A stretch of DNA of 64,000 nucleotides from Dickeya oryzae (GTDB lineage: Bacteria; Pseudomonadota; Gammaproteobacteria; Enterobacterales; Enterobacteriaceae): NCBI RefSeq assembly GCF_009372235.1, contig NZ_SULL01000018.1, positions 1 through 64,000 on the forward strand. Direction: 5' to 3'. How positions within the stretch are numbered: position 1 is the first letter of the stretch; every line of letters begins with the position of its first letter. Under the pieces are notes generated by a model, which ran no database searches, had not been told where the DNA came from, and saw only the letters and a list, made by a program, of their open reading frames with translations. The position numbers and the translations under genes were made by a program. Shown piece after piece: positions 48,989-59,499 of this stretch.

Positions 48989-49745
48989 TGCGATTTTCCT
49001 TAATGAATTTTTCTAACTCAATAAGGCAATCTTGTTTATTATAAAGGTAGCCGTCTTTTTTCCCAAAAAGTGAAAAATATTTTGATTTGATATCATAACG
49101 AGGAGGCAGTGAGTTTGTTATGTTTTCATAAGAATAGCCGAGAACCATCTTGGCTATATCTGCCGTAGGGATCGGTTCGACTGACATATTAAGAAGGCGA
49201 ATGTTGTTTTCAACCATTTTTTCAATATCAGCTTTAAGAAGGTCAAGGCAATAAAATTGGAATGAACTGCGAGTATCAATTTTTTCAATCTGATTATTAT
49301 TCAAAAAATCATAAATAATGTTCTTCTTCAAACCCTGCCCAAAGAGTCCAGGAAGGCGAAGCGTGTAAACATTAGTGAAATTGTGGTTGATGAAATCTTC
49401 GAACTTCAAACGGTGCAATCCATAAGGTTGACCAATCTCTCTGGAGAGCTCACTATCCTCATCAAGATCGATTGGATTTGGATATACATCAACAGTTGAA
49501 ATTAGAACAACTTCTTCAGCAGTTACGGTTTTTAGAATGCCAATGAGACTGCTAATGTTCTCCCAGTCTTCAATAGGATGCTGGTTAGCCCACCATTTTA
49601 CTGCGGGAACTCCACAGATAAACAACTTATTATAGTGTTTGTTACGAATATTACTTATATTTTTAGAGTTATATAAGTCATCGAATTTATATTGCTTAAG
49701 TAAATTCCCGCCAACAAAGCCTGTATAACCAATTAAAGCATTCAT
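48978..49745 (-). CDS. NAD-dependent epimerase/dehydratase-like protein (SDR)
   Basis: A 255-residue extended-SDR protein, shorter than the usual 300-340. The nucleotide-binding loop is GYTGFVGGNLL at the very N-terminus; LISTVDVYPNP corresponds to the strand with the catalytic Ser/Thr, and the active-site Tyr-Lys pair is likely in QPYGLHRLKFE. RLPGLFGQGLKKN is the substrate-side loop. It probably makes or reduces a nucleotide sugar, or a free sugar together with the neighbouring TIM-barrel protein. It overlaps that gene by 11 bp. Confidence 0.75.
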   Translation of the reverse strand: MNALIGYTGFVGGNLLKQYKFDDLYNSKNISNIRNKHYNKLFICGVPAVKWWANQHPIEDWENISSLIGILKTVTAEEVVLISTVDVYPNPIDLDEDSELSREIGQPYGLHRLKFEDFINHNFTNVYTLRLPGLFGQGLKKNIIYDFLNNNQIEKIDTRSSFQFYCLDLLKADIEKMVENNIRLLNMSVEPIPTADIAKMVLGYSYENITNSLPPRYDIKSKYFSLFGKKDGYLYNKQDCLIELEKFIKENRNEN

Positions 49746-49829
49746 CGTGATAGCTCGTAATTATAGAAAAATAAAGCTAGATAGATTATATCTAGCCAAT
49801 AGTAAGACATTAAATAGATGTTATGGCAC

Positions 49830-50621
49830 CTATTTTTTGTCATATTTCCCTAAGCACACTTCTAATAACCTGACGATAACCTGTAGATTACCTCTGATAG
49901 GACTAATTTTTGTCGGTGTTTTCCCATGCTTAGGATAGATTCGCATTACAGGGATTTCTACACATTTAAATCCTAACTTGGCAGCTTGTATTGCAAGATA
50001 ATAATGAAGTTCGTAACCCGTGAAAATATTTCTGAATACTGCCAGTTTTTCATCTACCAAATATTTTGCGCTATAAGCACGAAAACCATTAGTAGTATCC
50101 GTATATTTGAAACCGGAAAATAATCTTACAAGTGGAACATGGATGACCTTTAATCCGATGAGGCGAGATTTAGGCGTATTTACATGTTTTCCTCCAGGGA
50201 TAAATCGAGAACCCTGAACATGATCCATACCATTTTCTAGTTGGAGAACGAAATTTGGTATGTCATCAACACTGTCTTTGTTGTTTCCGTCAATAACAAT
50301 AATACCTTTATAACCTTCCGAAAGCGCCCATGCAAAGCCCATACGCATTTGGCTACCCAGCTTCCCTGCACCAGTTTTGACTAAGAGGCTTGTTACGCCA
50401 TATTTTTCTAAGTTTTCAGTACTGGTTGACCCATCGGTGCTACCTCCATCGGCAATGACAATATCAGTACAGGCCCTGGCTTCATCCATGCGTGCTAACT
50501 GTTTTATTAACTTATCACCTTCATTTATGACGAAAATTAATGTGCAATATTCATGTTGCTTGAGTTTAACTCTCGTTTCTTCATATTCAGGCACTTCCCA
50601 GGTATATTTTTTATCCATCAC
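49830..50621 (-). CDS. Family 2 glycosyltransferase (DPM1-like)
   Basis: A 263-residue soluble GT2. The GT-A fold is shown by CTLIFVINEGDKLIKQLARM, DIVIADGGSTDGST (nucleotide binding), IIVIDGNNKDSVDDIPNFV with the DXN-type metal motif, and VQGSRFIPGGKHVNTP. No C-terminal membrane helices are evident, unlike the neighbouring GT2. Dolichol-phosphate-mannose-synthase-like members often charge a polyprenyl phosphate. Its ATG overlaps the stop of the next GT2 by 4 bp. Confidence 0.8.
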   Translation of the reverse strand: MMDKKYTWEVPEYEETRVKLKQHEYCTLIFVINEGDKLIKQLARMDEARACTDIVIADGGSTDGSTSTENLEKYGVTSLLVKTGAGKLGSQMRMGFAWALSEGYKGIIVIDGNNKDSVDDIPNFVLQLENGMDHVQGSRFIPGGKHVNTPKSRLIGLKVIHVPLVRLFSGFKYTDTTNGFRAYSAKYLVDEKLAVFRNIFTGYELHYYLAIQAAKLGFKCVEIPVMRIYPKHGKTPTKISPIRGNLQVIVRLLEVCLGKYDKK

Positions 50622-51637
50622 TTGTTTCGCCCTGTTTGCACTAAATTGATTAAATCAGAAGTAGACTCTGCTAACACATTTACTCGGTGTAAATCTATCA
50701 TGACCGAACTATTTTTCTCATATACTATATTATAATCAGCATGCTCAGAACGGTCATCAAGTAACCGCCCTAAATATTCGCCAAAGAAGGCTAACATAGT
50801 AAAAATAAGCATAAATAGAACAGACATAAATATAATTTGTGTTGTCCATCCTTCAATAACATCATTAGTTACTATTTTTACAATAAAACTGTATAGACTA
50901 AAAATAAATGCAAGAAAACTACCGAACACTCCTAATAGGCTCATCCAGCGTAGCGGCTTTGTTGAGTTAAAGATCATTATTTTAACAGTATCACGGATTC
51001 CAGAAAGAAGGATTTTTTTCTCATTAATCCGTGCAAGTTCGTAGGTTTCCGTTGTAGATGCGAACCCAGTATTAGATATCCTCACCATCATTTTATGATG
51101 AAAGCGACCGTTTGCTGTTACTGCATTGACTGCTCTTCGACTCAAACAGCGGAGATTTGTTGCGTTTCTTGGTAACTTATAACCAATCCTGGTTAAGAGA
51201 TGATTCATGGCTGGTCTGACTATTGTGTACGCAAGAGATGAATTCTGCTTAGCTACGCCAATGACTATGTCACTGCCAGAAAAAGACTTATCTACGATGT
51301 TTGTAATAACGTAAACGGGATCTGTACTAATATCAAATAGTACGACAAAATCCCCTATAGCATTTTCTAATCCAGCGGATAGAGAGATATCAGCTGATAC
51401 TTCAGATGAAAGACGAATATAGCGTATAGATTCTAGTTCGGTAAGCAAAGAAGTAATGTAGTTTTCTGTGTCGTCAAAAGAATAATTGTCAATAATTATG
51501 ATTTCAAAGTCTACGTAGTTTTTCGACAGAATATCGTTAATAGGTCTAATCTTATCTTTTAGATCCTCTACCTGATCTTTGCAAGATAATACAACTGATA
51601 CAAAAATATCCTTCTTTGTAGTACTAATTAAATTCAT
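50618..51637 (-). CDS. Polyprenyl-phosphate glycosyltransferase, GtrB/ArnC-like
   Basis: A 339-residue GT2 with two C-terminal membrane helices (LLGVFGSFLAFIFSLYSFIV and IIFMSVLFMLIFTMLAFFGE), the layout of GtrB/ArnC enzymes that load a sugar on undecaprenyl phosphate. The N-terminal GT-A domain has VSVVLSCKDQVEDL, IIIIDNYSFDDTENY and VVLFDISTDP. The C-terminal EYLGRLLDDRSEHADY fits the family (EYLGRIY-like). Sequence around the acceptor site (VRPAMNHLLTRIGYKLP) is also typical. Together with the EamA-like and GT-C-like genes it forms a three-step lipid-linked decoration route. Confidence 0.82.
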   Translation of the reverse strand: MNLISTTKKDIFVSVVLSCKDQVEDLKDKIRPINDILSKNYVDFEIIIIDNYSFDDTENYITSLLTELESIRYIRLSSEVSADISLSAGLENAIGDFVVLFDISTDPVYVITNIVDKSFSGSDIVIGVAKQNSSLAYTIVRPAMNHLLTRIGYKLPRNATNLRCLSRRAVNAVTANGRFHHKMMVRISNTGFASTTETYELARINEKKILLSGIRDTVKIMIFNSTKPLRWMSLLGVFGSFLAFIFSLYSFIVKIVTNDVIEGWTTQIIFMSVLFMLIFTMLAFFGEYLGRLLDDRSEHADYNIVYEKNSSVMIDLHRVNVLAESTSDLINLVQTGRNK

Positions 51638-52767
51638 TTGTTCAGTCCTAACTCATTAATTACTGTAATAACATCATAAACATTATCAATCTTTCCCCCC
51701 ATAATACAATGCAAACCTTCTATGCCATGATTTGCTTTGAAAAGGATAGGGCGTGAATCATCAGTCTCACTTCTCGGAAGTAGTGTTTTAACTTCCCAAA
51801 TAGATTCTTTATATTCGCACTCAGATAAAACTGGTATATATCGACTGGCATCAGATACAATTTTACGCCAGAGTGTATCCTTTGGGATATTATTGAAATA
51901 TTGATGTGATGGGAAATAGCTTTCGTTACTTTCATTCCATTCATGATGGGGGGTATATCTTACATGGCTAAATGAGTGTAACCCTTTTGAGGGAAAAGGC
52001 ATGACAGAGAAGAATGGTCCGCACATTACAGTAATTCCTGTTTTGCTTAAAATATCAGGAACTTTCACGATACACATTTCAGTCAATTCTTGCTTGAGAG
52101 GGATAAGTTCTATTTTTGACTCATGTAGAACGAAATTCGTCATTGAATAAGTACAATTGAAAACCTGCTTCGTTTTATAGTACTCAATTGATAAACCATC
52201 CGTATCATCGACGTTCTGAGTTTTGACAGTTAAGCCTGAACTATCTTTCTGTACGCCGGTAACAACGGTATTATATTTTATGGTTACGCCACTGTCTGCC
52301 AGTCGGGAAAGCATGATAGAACGAAGCTTTCGGGAGTCAAAAGCATATTCTTTAGTAGTAAATACCTCCTCAATTAAATGCTTATTCGTCAAATCTCTGA
52401 TCCAATGGGGAGCAATATCACAAGGTGCCCCTATTCTCTGGCAGAATATTTGAAATTGCCGTGCTGTGATTTTTCCAAGTATGTTTCCAACCATATAAAA
52501 TTTAGAGAACTCATCATCAATGCATTCTTTAAAATCATCACAAAAAATTGGAAATGAAGTACGAGATCTTAACGCTGTAAGATGACTTCGTGGATAATGA
52601 TAACCATTATGTACACGAGCCTGGTTAACATATGAAGCACGTTCCATCAAAGAAGACTCTTTTTCAAAAAGAGTGACTTTATGTCCTTGAGATGCTAAAT
52701 AGTTAGCGATGTAAACGCCAAAAAAACCCCCGCCAATTACGATAGAGTCATTTACTTTGTTCATCAC
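51634..52767 (-). CDS. FAD-dependent oxidoreductase (DAO superfamily)
   Basis: A 377-residue flavoprotein. The FAD-binding beta-alpha-beta motif is IVIGGGFFGVYIANYLASQG at residues 9-28, followed by the acidic strand end VTLFEKESSLMERAS. QARVHNGYHYPRS resembles a conserved segment of polysaccharide-locus oxidoreductases. The C-terminus IEGLHCIMGGKIDNVYD is a typical second FAD contact. It may oxidise a sugar intermediate. It overlaps its neighbours by 4 bp on each side. Confidence 0.75.
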   Translation of the reverse strand: MMNKVNDSIVIGGGFFGVYIANYLASQGHKVTLFEKESSLMERASYVNQARVHNGYHYPRSHLTALRSRTSFPIFCDDFKECIDDEFSKFYMVGNILGKITARQFQIFCQRIGAPCDIAPHWIRDLTNKHLIEEVFTTKEYAFDSRKLRSIMLSRLADSGVTIKYNTVVTGVQKDSSGLTVKTQNVDDTDGLSIEYYKTKQVFNCTYSMTNFVLHESKIELIPLKQELTEMCIVKVPDILSKTGITVMCGPFFSVMPFPSKGLHSFSHVRYTPHHEWNESNESYFPSHQYFNNIPKDTLWRKIVSDASRYIPVLSECEYKESIWEVKTLLPRSETDDSRPILFKANHGIEGLHCIMGGKIDNVYDVITVINELGLNK

Positions 52768-53681
52768 TTCTCCTTCTTTTTATTATTGAATGAATGAATG
52801 AATCTAAGTAGATTTGCTTTATCCATTATGTTATTCCAATTGTAATTTTCAATGCATTCCCAGTATTTAGCATTAGATAAATAATTTTCTGGTCTAAAGT
52901 TAGATAGGTCTTCATTGATAAATTGAATACCTTCAATTTTATTATTTATGGAAAATGACTCAACCCATTCTGTCTGGGTTGAACATACGTTTAATCCCAT
53001 AGCTAAATACTCTAATACCTTTGTTGATGTCTGATATTTGTATGGATAAACATTAGGAGTATAATTTATCCCACATTTTGCTTTACATGCCAGTGCAGGG
53101 ATATCTGCATAATTTAATTTTCCAGAAAAAATAATATTAGATGCATTTTTAAAATCATTATATAACTCATCAGGACAATCACCAATAATTAATAATGTAT
53201 ACTCAGAGAATTTAGTGCTAAATGATTGTAATAGTATTCTTATATTTCGTTTTGCAGATAAACTGCCAATATACACGAAATCATACTCTTTATTAATAAT
53301 ATTCCTTTTATTATAAAAGTGTTCACCTACTCCCATGTCTCTATATGTAAACGGGGTTTTATCATTAAGTAGAGTTTTTCTTTTTATTACCTCATTTAAG
53401 AACACTCTACCGTCAGGGATAATGTTTATTATTTTTTTTATTCTATCTTTTATTAATCCATAGGGTGGGGTAGAAAGTGAAGCATATTCATGGATATGTA
53501 TTCCTGATGCTTTTTTTTTGTATTCCACCCCCATGAAGAACCAATAGATATCTGCATTTAGCATATCTTCAGGGTGTTCCACAACAGATACATGTAATCC
53601 ATGGTTAGAAAAATACTCCTTATAAATTTCGATTTCAGGAAGATACTCTAAACTATTTTTAATAAATGCAATTCGAGCCAT
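52764..53681 (-). CDS. Glycosyltransferase, GT-B fold (family 1/4-like)
   Basis: A 305-residue protein with a C-terminal half typical of GT-B enzymes: FVYIGSLSAKRNIRILLQSF, LLIIGDCPDELYND, IIFSGKLNYADIPALACKAK and GINYTPNVYPYKYQTSTKVL-EYLAMG with the conserved Glu. The N-terminal domain is short. It probably adds a sugar to the lipid-linked repeat unit on the cytoplasmic face. It overlaps the flippase gene by 23 bp. Confidence 0.72.
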   Translation of the reverse strand: MARIAFIKNSLEYLPEIEIYKEYFSNHGLHVSVVEHPEDMLNADIYWFFMGVEYKKKASGIHIHEYASLSTPPYGLIKDRIKKIINIIPDGRVFLNEVIKRKTLLNDKTPFTYRDMGVGEHFYNKRNIINKEYDFVYIGSLSAKRNIRILLQSFSTKFSEYTLLIIGDCPDELYNDFKNASNIIFSGKLNYADIPALACKAKCGINYTPNVYPYKYQTSTKVLEYLAMGLNVCSTQTEWVESFSINNKIEGIQFINEDLSNFRPENYLSNAKYWECIENYNWNNIMDKANLLRFIHSFNNKKKEK

Positions 53682-54837
53682 CCTTCCACCTTAAAGATAA
53701 AAATATAAAAAACATAATTGATAATATATACATGCTAAATGAAGTTAGGTATACGATATTGTATAAGCTAGTACCTAAAACTGAAAGTGTTACATAATAA
53801 ACAGGCTTTAACCCAAATCTTAAGAGATCAATGAAATAAATTTCTTTTGTTACAGTAAAAAAAATGGCTCGATTATAACTAGGTGAAAGGATTAATATTG
53901 CCGCAAACCAAAAAGATAGACTTTGTAAAAATATAACGCTATCATTCCAATTATCGCCAATGAGAAAGTTAACTTTCGGTAATATAAAATAAGATGATAA
54001 GATATATATGAACCCTAAGGTAATACTGATCAAGCTATATTTTAATAGTACCTTTTTTTCTTTATTCGACAGGCTGTAGAGTACTGCGCGACTGATTGCT
54101 GAGTTTGCAAGTGTGACAAAAACGGTAGTTATTTTTTCAGCAATAGAATATAGTGCTGATGCATGATAGCCAAAAAAACTGGAAATAAATATTATTGGTA
54201 AATGAGTTCCTACGGATGGAATTATTGATGCTGTTGTGTGAATGGCCATATATTTAGTATTATTTCTAATAATTTTTAACGATGCTTTTAACCCTTTTTC
54301 CCTGGCATTGTCAAATTTTACTCTACTAATAAGTAGCGAAATCATTGAACCAATGATAGTTCCAATAATAAGCCCGTAGTGGAATTTTATTAAGACTAAT
54401 TGTGATATGCCAACCAGTATGACTCGATTGAGTTGTATTATATTAAGTTTTCGGTGGTTTCCCAATGACGTATGGTAGTCATATAATATTTCAAATGAAC
54501 TGAAACAGAAAATAACAACTGGTATTGAAATGTAAATTAATGGCAAGCTAAGAAAAAAAACACTACCAGATACTACCAAGGATGAAATTATAGTAATACT
54601 TAGCGATAACAATTGGCATGAGCGATAGAGCAACTGCTTTTCATAATCATGATTTGTAATTAACAAGAGATTTAGTCGTAATGCACTAATATAGGATATC
54701 AGTCCCGACCATGCCATAATTGTTGCATAAAGACCAATTGCCTCTACCGAGTAAAATTTGAAAAGAGCAAGCATGATGCCTGTCCCAAGTATTTGGGACA
54801 ACAAGCTACCGCTCAAAATAGATATAAAAAATTTCAT
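53659..54837 (-). CDS. Wzx-like polysaccharide flippase
   Basis: A 392-residue membrane protein with about eleven to twelve predicted helices of the MATE/Wzx type. The N-terminal helix SGSLLSQILGTGIMLALFKF with FYSVEAIGLYATIMAWSGLI is characteristic of polysaccharide biosynthesis flippases. The mid-protein FGYHASALYSIAEKITTVFV also fits. It would move undecaprenyl-linked repeat units across the membrane. This is the only Wzx candidate in the window; no clear Wzy polymerase is seen unless one of the GT-C-like proteins is Wzy. Confidence 0.75.
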   Translation of the reverse strand: MKFFISILSGSLLSQILGTGIMLALFKFYSVEAIGLYATIMAWSGLISYISALRLNLLLITNHDYEKQLLYRSCQLLSLSITIISSLVVSGSVFFLSLPLIYISIPVVIFCFSSFEILYDYHTSLGNHRKLNIIQLNRVILVGISQLVLIKFHYGLIIGTIIGSMISLLISRVKFDNAREKGLKASLKIIRNNTKYMAIHTTASIIPSVGTHLPIIFISSFFGYHASALYSIAEKITTVFVTLANSAISRAVLYSLSNKEKKVLLKYSLISITLGFIYILSSYFILPKVNFLIGDNWNDSVIFLQSLSFWFAAILILSPSYNRAIFFTVTKEIYFIDLLRFGLKPVYYVTLSVLGTSLYNIVYLTSFSMYILSIMFFIFLSLRWKDGSNCIY

Positions 54838-56300
54838 TTTATAAGCACATGCAGATTATTGGTACATTGAATAGCCCGTAAATCTGTTAATATTGAATTT
54901 TTACTGTAAATTGCATCGATATTGTAATCTCGAATAAAATTATTAATATTTTTTACATCTATATTAGATGGAGACAGTAAATATAATGCTGTACTTTTAA
55001 TAGATTGTTCTGAGACTGATGCTTGTTCAAAACCATTCGCGGTTATAAATAATATTCTCTTCACATTATACTCTTCGATGCATTGTCGTAATCCTTGTTT
55101 CTCTATTGCCGTTATATACTCCTGTGACTTTTCATCTAATATGTTCTTTTTTACCACTCGACCAACCGTCCAGACTGAGCTAAAGATAATAGCATATGTC
55201 AAGCACAGCATCGTTATTTTGTAATTGTTGCTTACATTTACAGCTATTGTGTAAAGTAAAAAAATCGAGATGAATAAATAAAGATTAAAGAAATACCTGC
55301 CATCAGTATATCCCGTTAACCCTATTATAGGGACGACTGAACTAATAGTGATGGTAATAAATAACAATTTAGTACTTACATAATCATGTTTTTTTATTGT
55401 TAATATTTTTTTATTATGAGATATACGCTTGTAAATCACGTGAGAGAAGATAATAAATAGAGGGGATGCTACTCCCCATAGTATAAATGAGGTGAACGTT
55501 TTTATCTCTTTAATTATGATATTTTTAGCGATGGCTAACCAGTTACCTATTTCGATTGTAGGAGCATAATCTAAAACACCAATATTTGGTGGCATTAATA
55601 TTAATTTAGAGCTTTCTGTTACCCATAAAGTATTAAAATATCGTTCCGAGTAGATTGTCCATATAAAAGCCGATATTAGTGGTGGGGCCAAAAACAATAA
55701 TTTTCCAACAGTGTTTTTCTCTTTAAATAAAACCCAAAGTGAGAATATCGCAAATAAAATAATAAACTCGAAACGTGTAAGTATTGATGCTGAAAAAATT
55801 AATCCAATAATAAATAGTTTTTTTGTGCTAAGATATTGCTGTGAAATGAATATATTTCCGATTAACATTAATTCTAATGTTGCTAATGGCATCGATCTTC
55901 CATAAGCAACCTCTTGGAAGAAAGGAGGATATAGCAACAAGAATGAAAACATTATTATATATTCTTGTTGTAATTTCAATCTATTCAACATTTTGTTTAA
56001 AACAATACAGCAAGTCATTAATAAAAAAACATTTAAAACTAGCGATGAATAAATCCCTATATTCAAAACTTTATCTGCTAGTTGTATTAATAGTGGATAA
56101 AAAAATGGAAATGATGGACTATGTGTAGAATTATACTGATATTGTCTAATAAAGGATGGCTCATACCCCGAGAACACTACTTTTGATAAATCATAATATG
56201 TCCAACTATCAACTGTAAATCCGGGGAATAAAACTACATCTAATATTATTTTACCTAAAAATATTGTCAAACATAAAAATATTTTCATTCTATTATCCAA
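54834..56300 (-). CDS. Polytopic membrane protein, GT-C (PMT/ArnT-like)
   Basis: A 488-residue protein with about ten to eleven helices. After helix 1 it has GFTVDSWTYYDLSKVVFSGY, an acidic loop with the D-x-x-x-Y pattern seen in PMT/ArnT-type GT-C enzymes, and later STHSPSFPFFYPLLIQLADK. SASILTRFEFIILFAIFSLW also resembles that group. The C-terminal part after residue about 390 is soluble. It is the first gene of the overlapping operon. A periplasmic glycosyltransferase or Wzy-type role is likely; the choice is open. Confidence 0.6.
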   Translation of the reverse strand: MDNRMKIFLCLTIFLGKIILDVVLFPGFTVDSWTYYDLSKVVFSGYEPSFIRQYQYNSTHSPSFPFFYPLLIQLADKVLNIGIYSSLVLNVFLLMTCCIVLNKMLNRLKLQQEYIIMFSFLLLYPPFFQEVAYGRSMPLATLELMLIGNIFISQQYLSTKKLFIIGLIFSASILTRFEFIILFAIFSLWVLFKEKNTVGKLLFLAPPLISAFIWTIYSERYFNTLWVTESSKLILMPPNIGVLDYAPTIEIGNWLAIAKNIIIKEIKTFTSFILWGVASPLFIIFSHVIYKRISHNKKILTIKKHDYVSTKLLFITITISSVVPIIGLTGYTDGRYFFNLYLFISIFLLYTIAVNVSNNYKITMLCLTYAIIFSSVWTVGRVVKKNILDEKSQEYITAIEKQGLRQCIEEYNVKRILFITANGFEQASVSEQSIKSTALYLLSPSNIDVKNINNFIRDYNIDAIYSKNSILTDLRAIQCTNNLHVLIK

Positions 56301-57130
56301 CTCACCCTCCTCTTGCGTATTAATGTATTTAGTTTTTCGATTTTTTTAATTCGCTAAGGTAAAAATCAGCCTCCATAGAAGCGGCTTTGAGGCATATTCC
56401 AACAGGGGAGCGAAAAAATTTATTCATCACTATTTAGCATTCTTCTTGAAGGTATTACCAAGAAAAAGGCCCCACTGTTTCTCTCCTCTGAATCATCAAA
56501 ATATAAGATGAAACATTTACGCATGGGGTTTCTTTAAGCTATAACCTAACAGGAACAATCACCACCTCCAGAGGAGGTGGTTTAAAGCTAATAATTAAAA
56601 ATGAGTTTTTACAAAAATATCTTTCCTGGTTGTGTGCTGAAAACGCCTCAAAGGTACTATTGTACTTAAGGTGGGACTATAACTATTTTGTGCAATAGAA
56701 ATCTCATGTGACTACAGAAAGCAGCTATTTGACTCGTCACGGTTTTTCAGACCAGCTACCCGAAAAGCTCTTCCAGGGAAGATTGCCTTTCCTTATCTTT
56801 GTGCAAAGCAGGTCATAAACGGCATATCCTATGAGCATTGCTCATATGCGATGCTATCTAGATAGATTTACTTGAATCCTATGCTCAATGATCCTACCCA
56901 GCATCTGTGGACGCTCAGCCAGTGCAAGGTGTTCCTTGCCGCGTTCAAAACGAGTAACTGCAGCCATATATCTGGTTTCTGATGGACTTTCATTACCCCA
57001 AACCATGATGAGCTGTGCCAGGTGAGTACCAATCAATAAGTACGTGCGGTTGTTGCCCCGCGTGGGTATCAGTTTCTCTCACCTGTAGTCTTACCTGTTT
57101 TGACATCCCGCTATTTACACTCACATTGTT
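56301..57130. other. Intergenic leader region of the glycan operon
   Basis: About 830 bp with no credible gene. It is AT-rich and contains the perfect hairpin at 56561-56581. It would be the transcribed leader between the ops element at 58100 and the first operon gene, now interrupted by the IS3 fragment at 57130-57920. No clear promoter was picked out. Confidence 0.5.
56561..56581. other. Perfect 9-bp hairpin with 3-nt loop
   Basis: ACCACCTCC-AGA-GGAGGTGGT. The stem is fully paired and GC-rich in an AT-rich setting, with no T-run. It resembles the terminal hairpins of IS200/IS605-type elements, or could be a structural mRNA leader element. No transposase is next to it. Confidence 0.45.
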
Positions 57131-57920
57131 ACAACGTGTTATCGGGTGGTGCAGTAAACAACAGCAACAGATGACCTCATCAGACTGGCTGCCGAAAATG
57201 CGCACCTGAAGCGCCAACTGGCGGAACGCGATGAAGAACTGGCTATTTTCCAAATAGGTCGCGACATACTTCACGAAGCGCCTGAAATGAAGGTTGTCTT
57301 CATCGAAAAACATCGGGCAGCGTTCGGTATTAAAGCGATGTGTCGGGTGCTTCGGGTTGCACGCAGCGGCTGGTATGTCTGGCGTAGTCGCCGTTGTCAG
57401 ATAACCCCACCTCAGTAGTTCCGACTCATTTGTGATGAGGCCGTCCGTAACGCATTCGCTGAGGCAAAGCAGCGCTATGGTGCGCCGCGTCTTGCTGATG
57501 AGTTGCCGGAGTACAATATTAAAACCATCGCTGCCAGTCTGCGTCGTCAGGAGTTGCGGGCGGAAACCAGCCGTAAATTCAGCCCGGTTAGCTACCGGGA
57601 ACATGGCCTGCCGGTATCGGAAAACCTGCTTAAGCAGAACTTCATCGTCAGCGGCCCAAACCAGAAATGGGCAGGCGACATCACGTATCTTCGCACTGAC
57701 GAAGGCTGGCTTTATCTGGCGGTAGTCATTGACCTGTGTCCACGCGCCGCGGTTGGCTGGTCGATGTCAGCACGTTATGACAGCACAGATTGCCTGCGAT
57801 GCACTGCAAATGGTGCTCTGGTGACGTAAACGCCCGAAAAACGTTATCATTCACACTGACCGTGGCGGCCAGTACTGTTCAGTGGATTACCAGAGCCTGC
57901 TGAAACGGCATTCCTTTTAA
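57130..57920 (+). pseudogene. IS3-family transposase remnant
   Basis: The plus strand encodes the end of an OrfA ([20 protein letters not shown]) and then an Orf[34 protein letters not shown] and [20 protein letters not shown] (first catalytic Asp). It has an in-frame stop near 57418, a frameshift near 57480-57510 and a stop at about 57827, before the remaining DDE residues. It lies between the ops element and the operon, in antisense orientation to them. Confidence 0.8.
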
Positions 57921-58393
57921 ATCAAAAACCAGTCGGACCAGCGTCAAAAATTCGATACACGATTTGAGTTCCCTCAAAGCGATTTGCTTATTTGGCGCAG
58001 CGATTTAGCATAACCTAGGGGGGTAAGAAACAGCCGACTTGATTTTGTTGTCTCTACGTTTCATAGATGCCAACGGCGGATATATGATTTTCCTCAGTAA
58101 TGCTACCGCCCTAGCCATGCACTGAATTAGCAATAAAGGCCATAAAATTTCACCAAATGTTAAGTCATGCTAAACATTAATAACATGGCGACTATTTAAC
58201 TGAGCAGTTTTTTGTATTTTAGAACTACAATGACTGAAAATCAGCTTTCTTTTTTCTGGTGCTATACCTTCCATACAGATCGTTGATTATTTAGACATTC
58301 GTTTATGTTTCAGTCAAATCACTTCGTTGTCATTATTCTTTATTCATTATACTTTCTGTGATCTTACCCAGCAATAGTGAACAAGGGGCTAAG
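57921..58393. other. AT-rich intergenic region with ops element
   Basis: No gene is seen. The region holds a JUMPStart/ops-type signal (58100-58124) and presumably the promoter of the glycan operon on the minus strand to its right. Confidence 0.55.
58100..58124 (-). promoter_or_regulatory. JUMPStart / ops element (RfaH recruitment)
   Basis: The minus strand reads CAGTGCATGGCTAGGGCGGT then AGCAT. It contains GGCGGTAGCAT, matching the ops consensus GGCGGTAGYNT, and begins with the CAGTGC of JUMPStart sequences. Ops pauses RNA polymerase and recruits RfaH, which suppresses termination in long LPS, capsule and exopolysaccharide operons. It is oriented toward the operon at 56300-44468. The assignment is by sequence match and position. 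Confidence 0.75.
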
Positions 58394-59481
<1,088 letters not shown>

Positions 59482-59499
59482 CAGCAACAATGATATAAA

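Noticed and set aside
56993..57604. A 203-codon minus-strand frame
   Set aside because: It lies antisense to the IS3 transposase remnant, which has clear transposase similarity on the plus strand.
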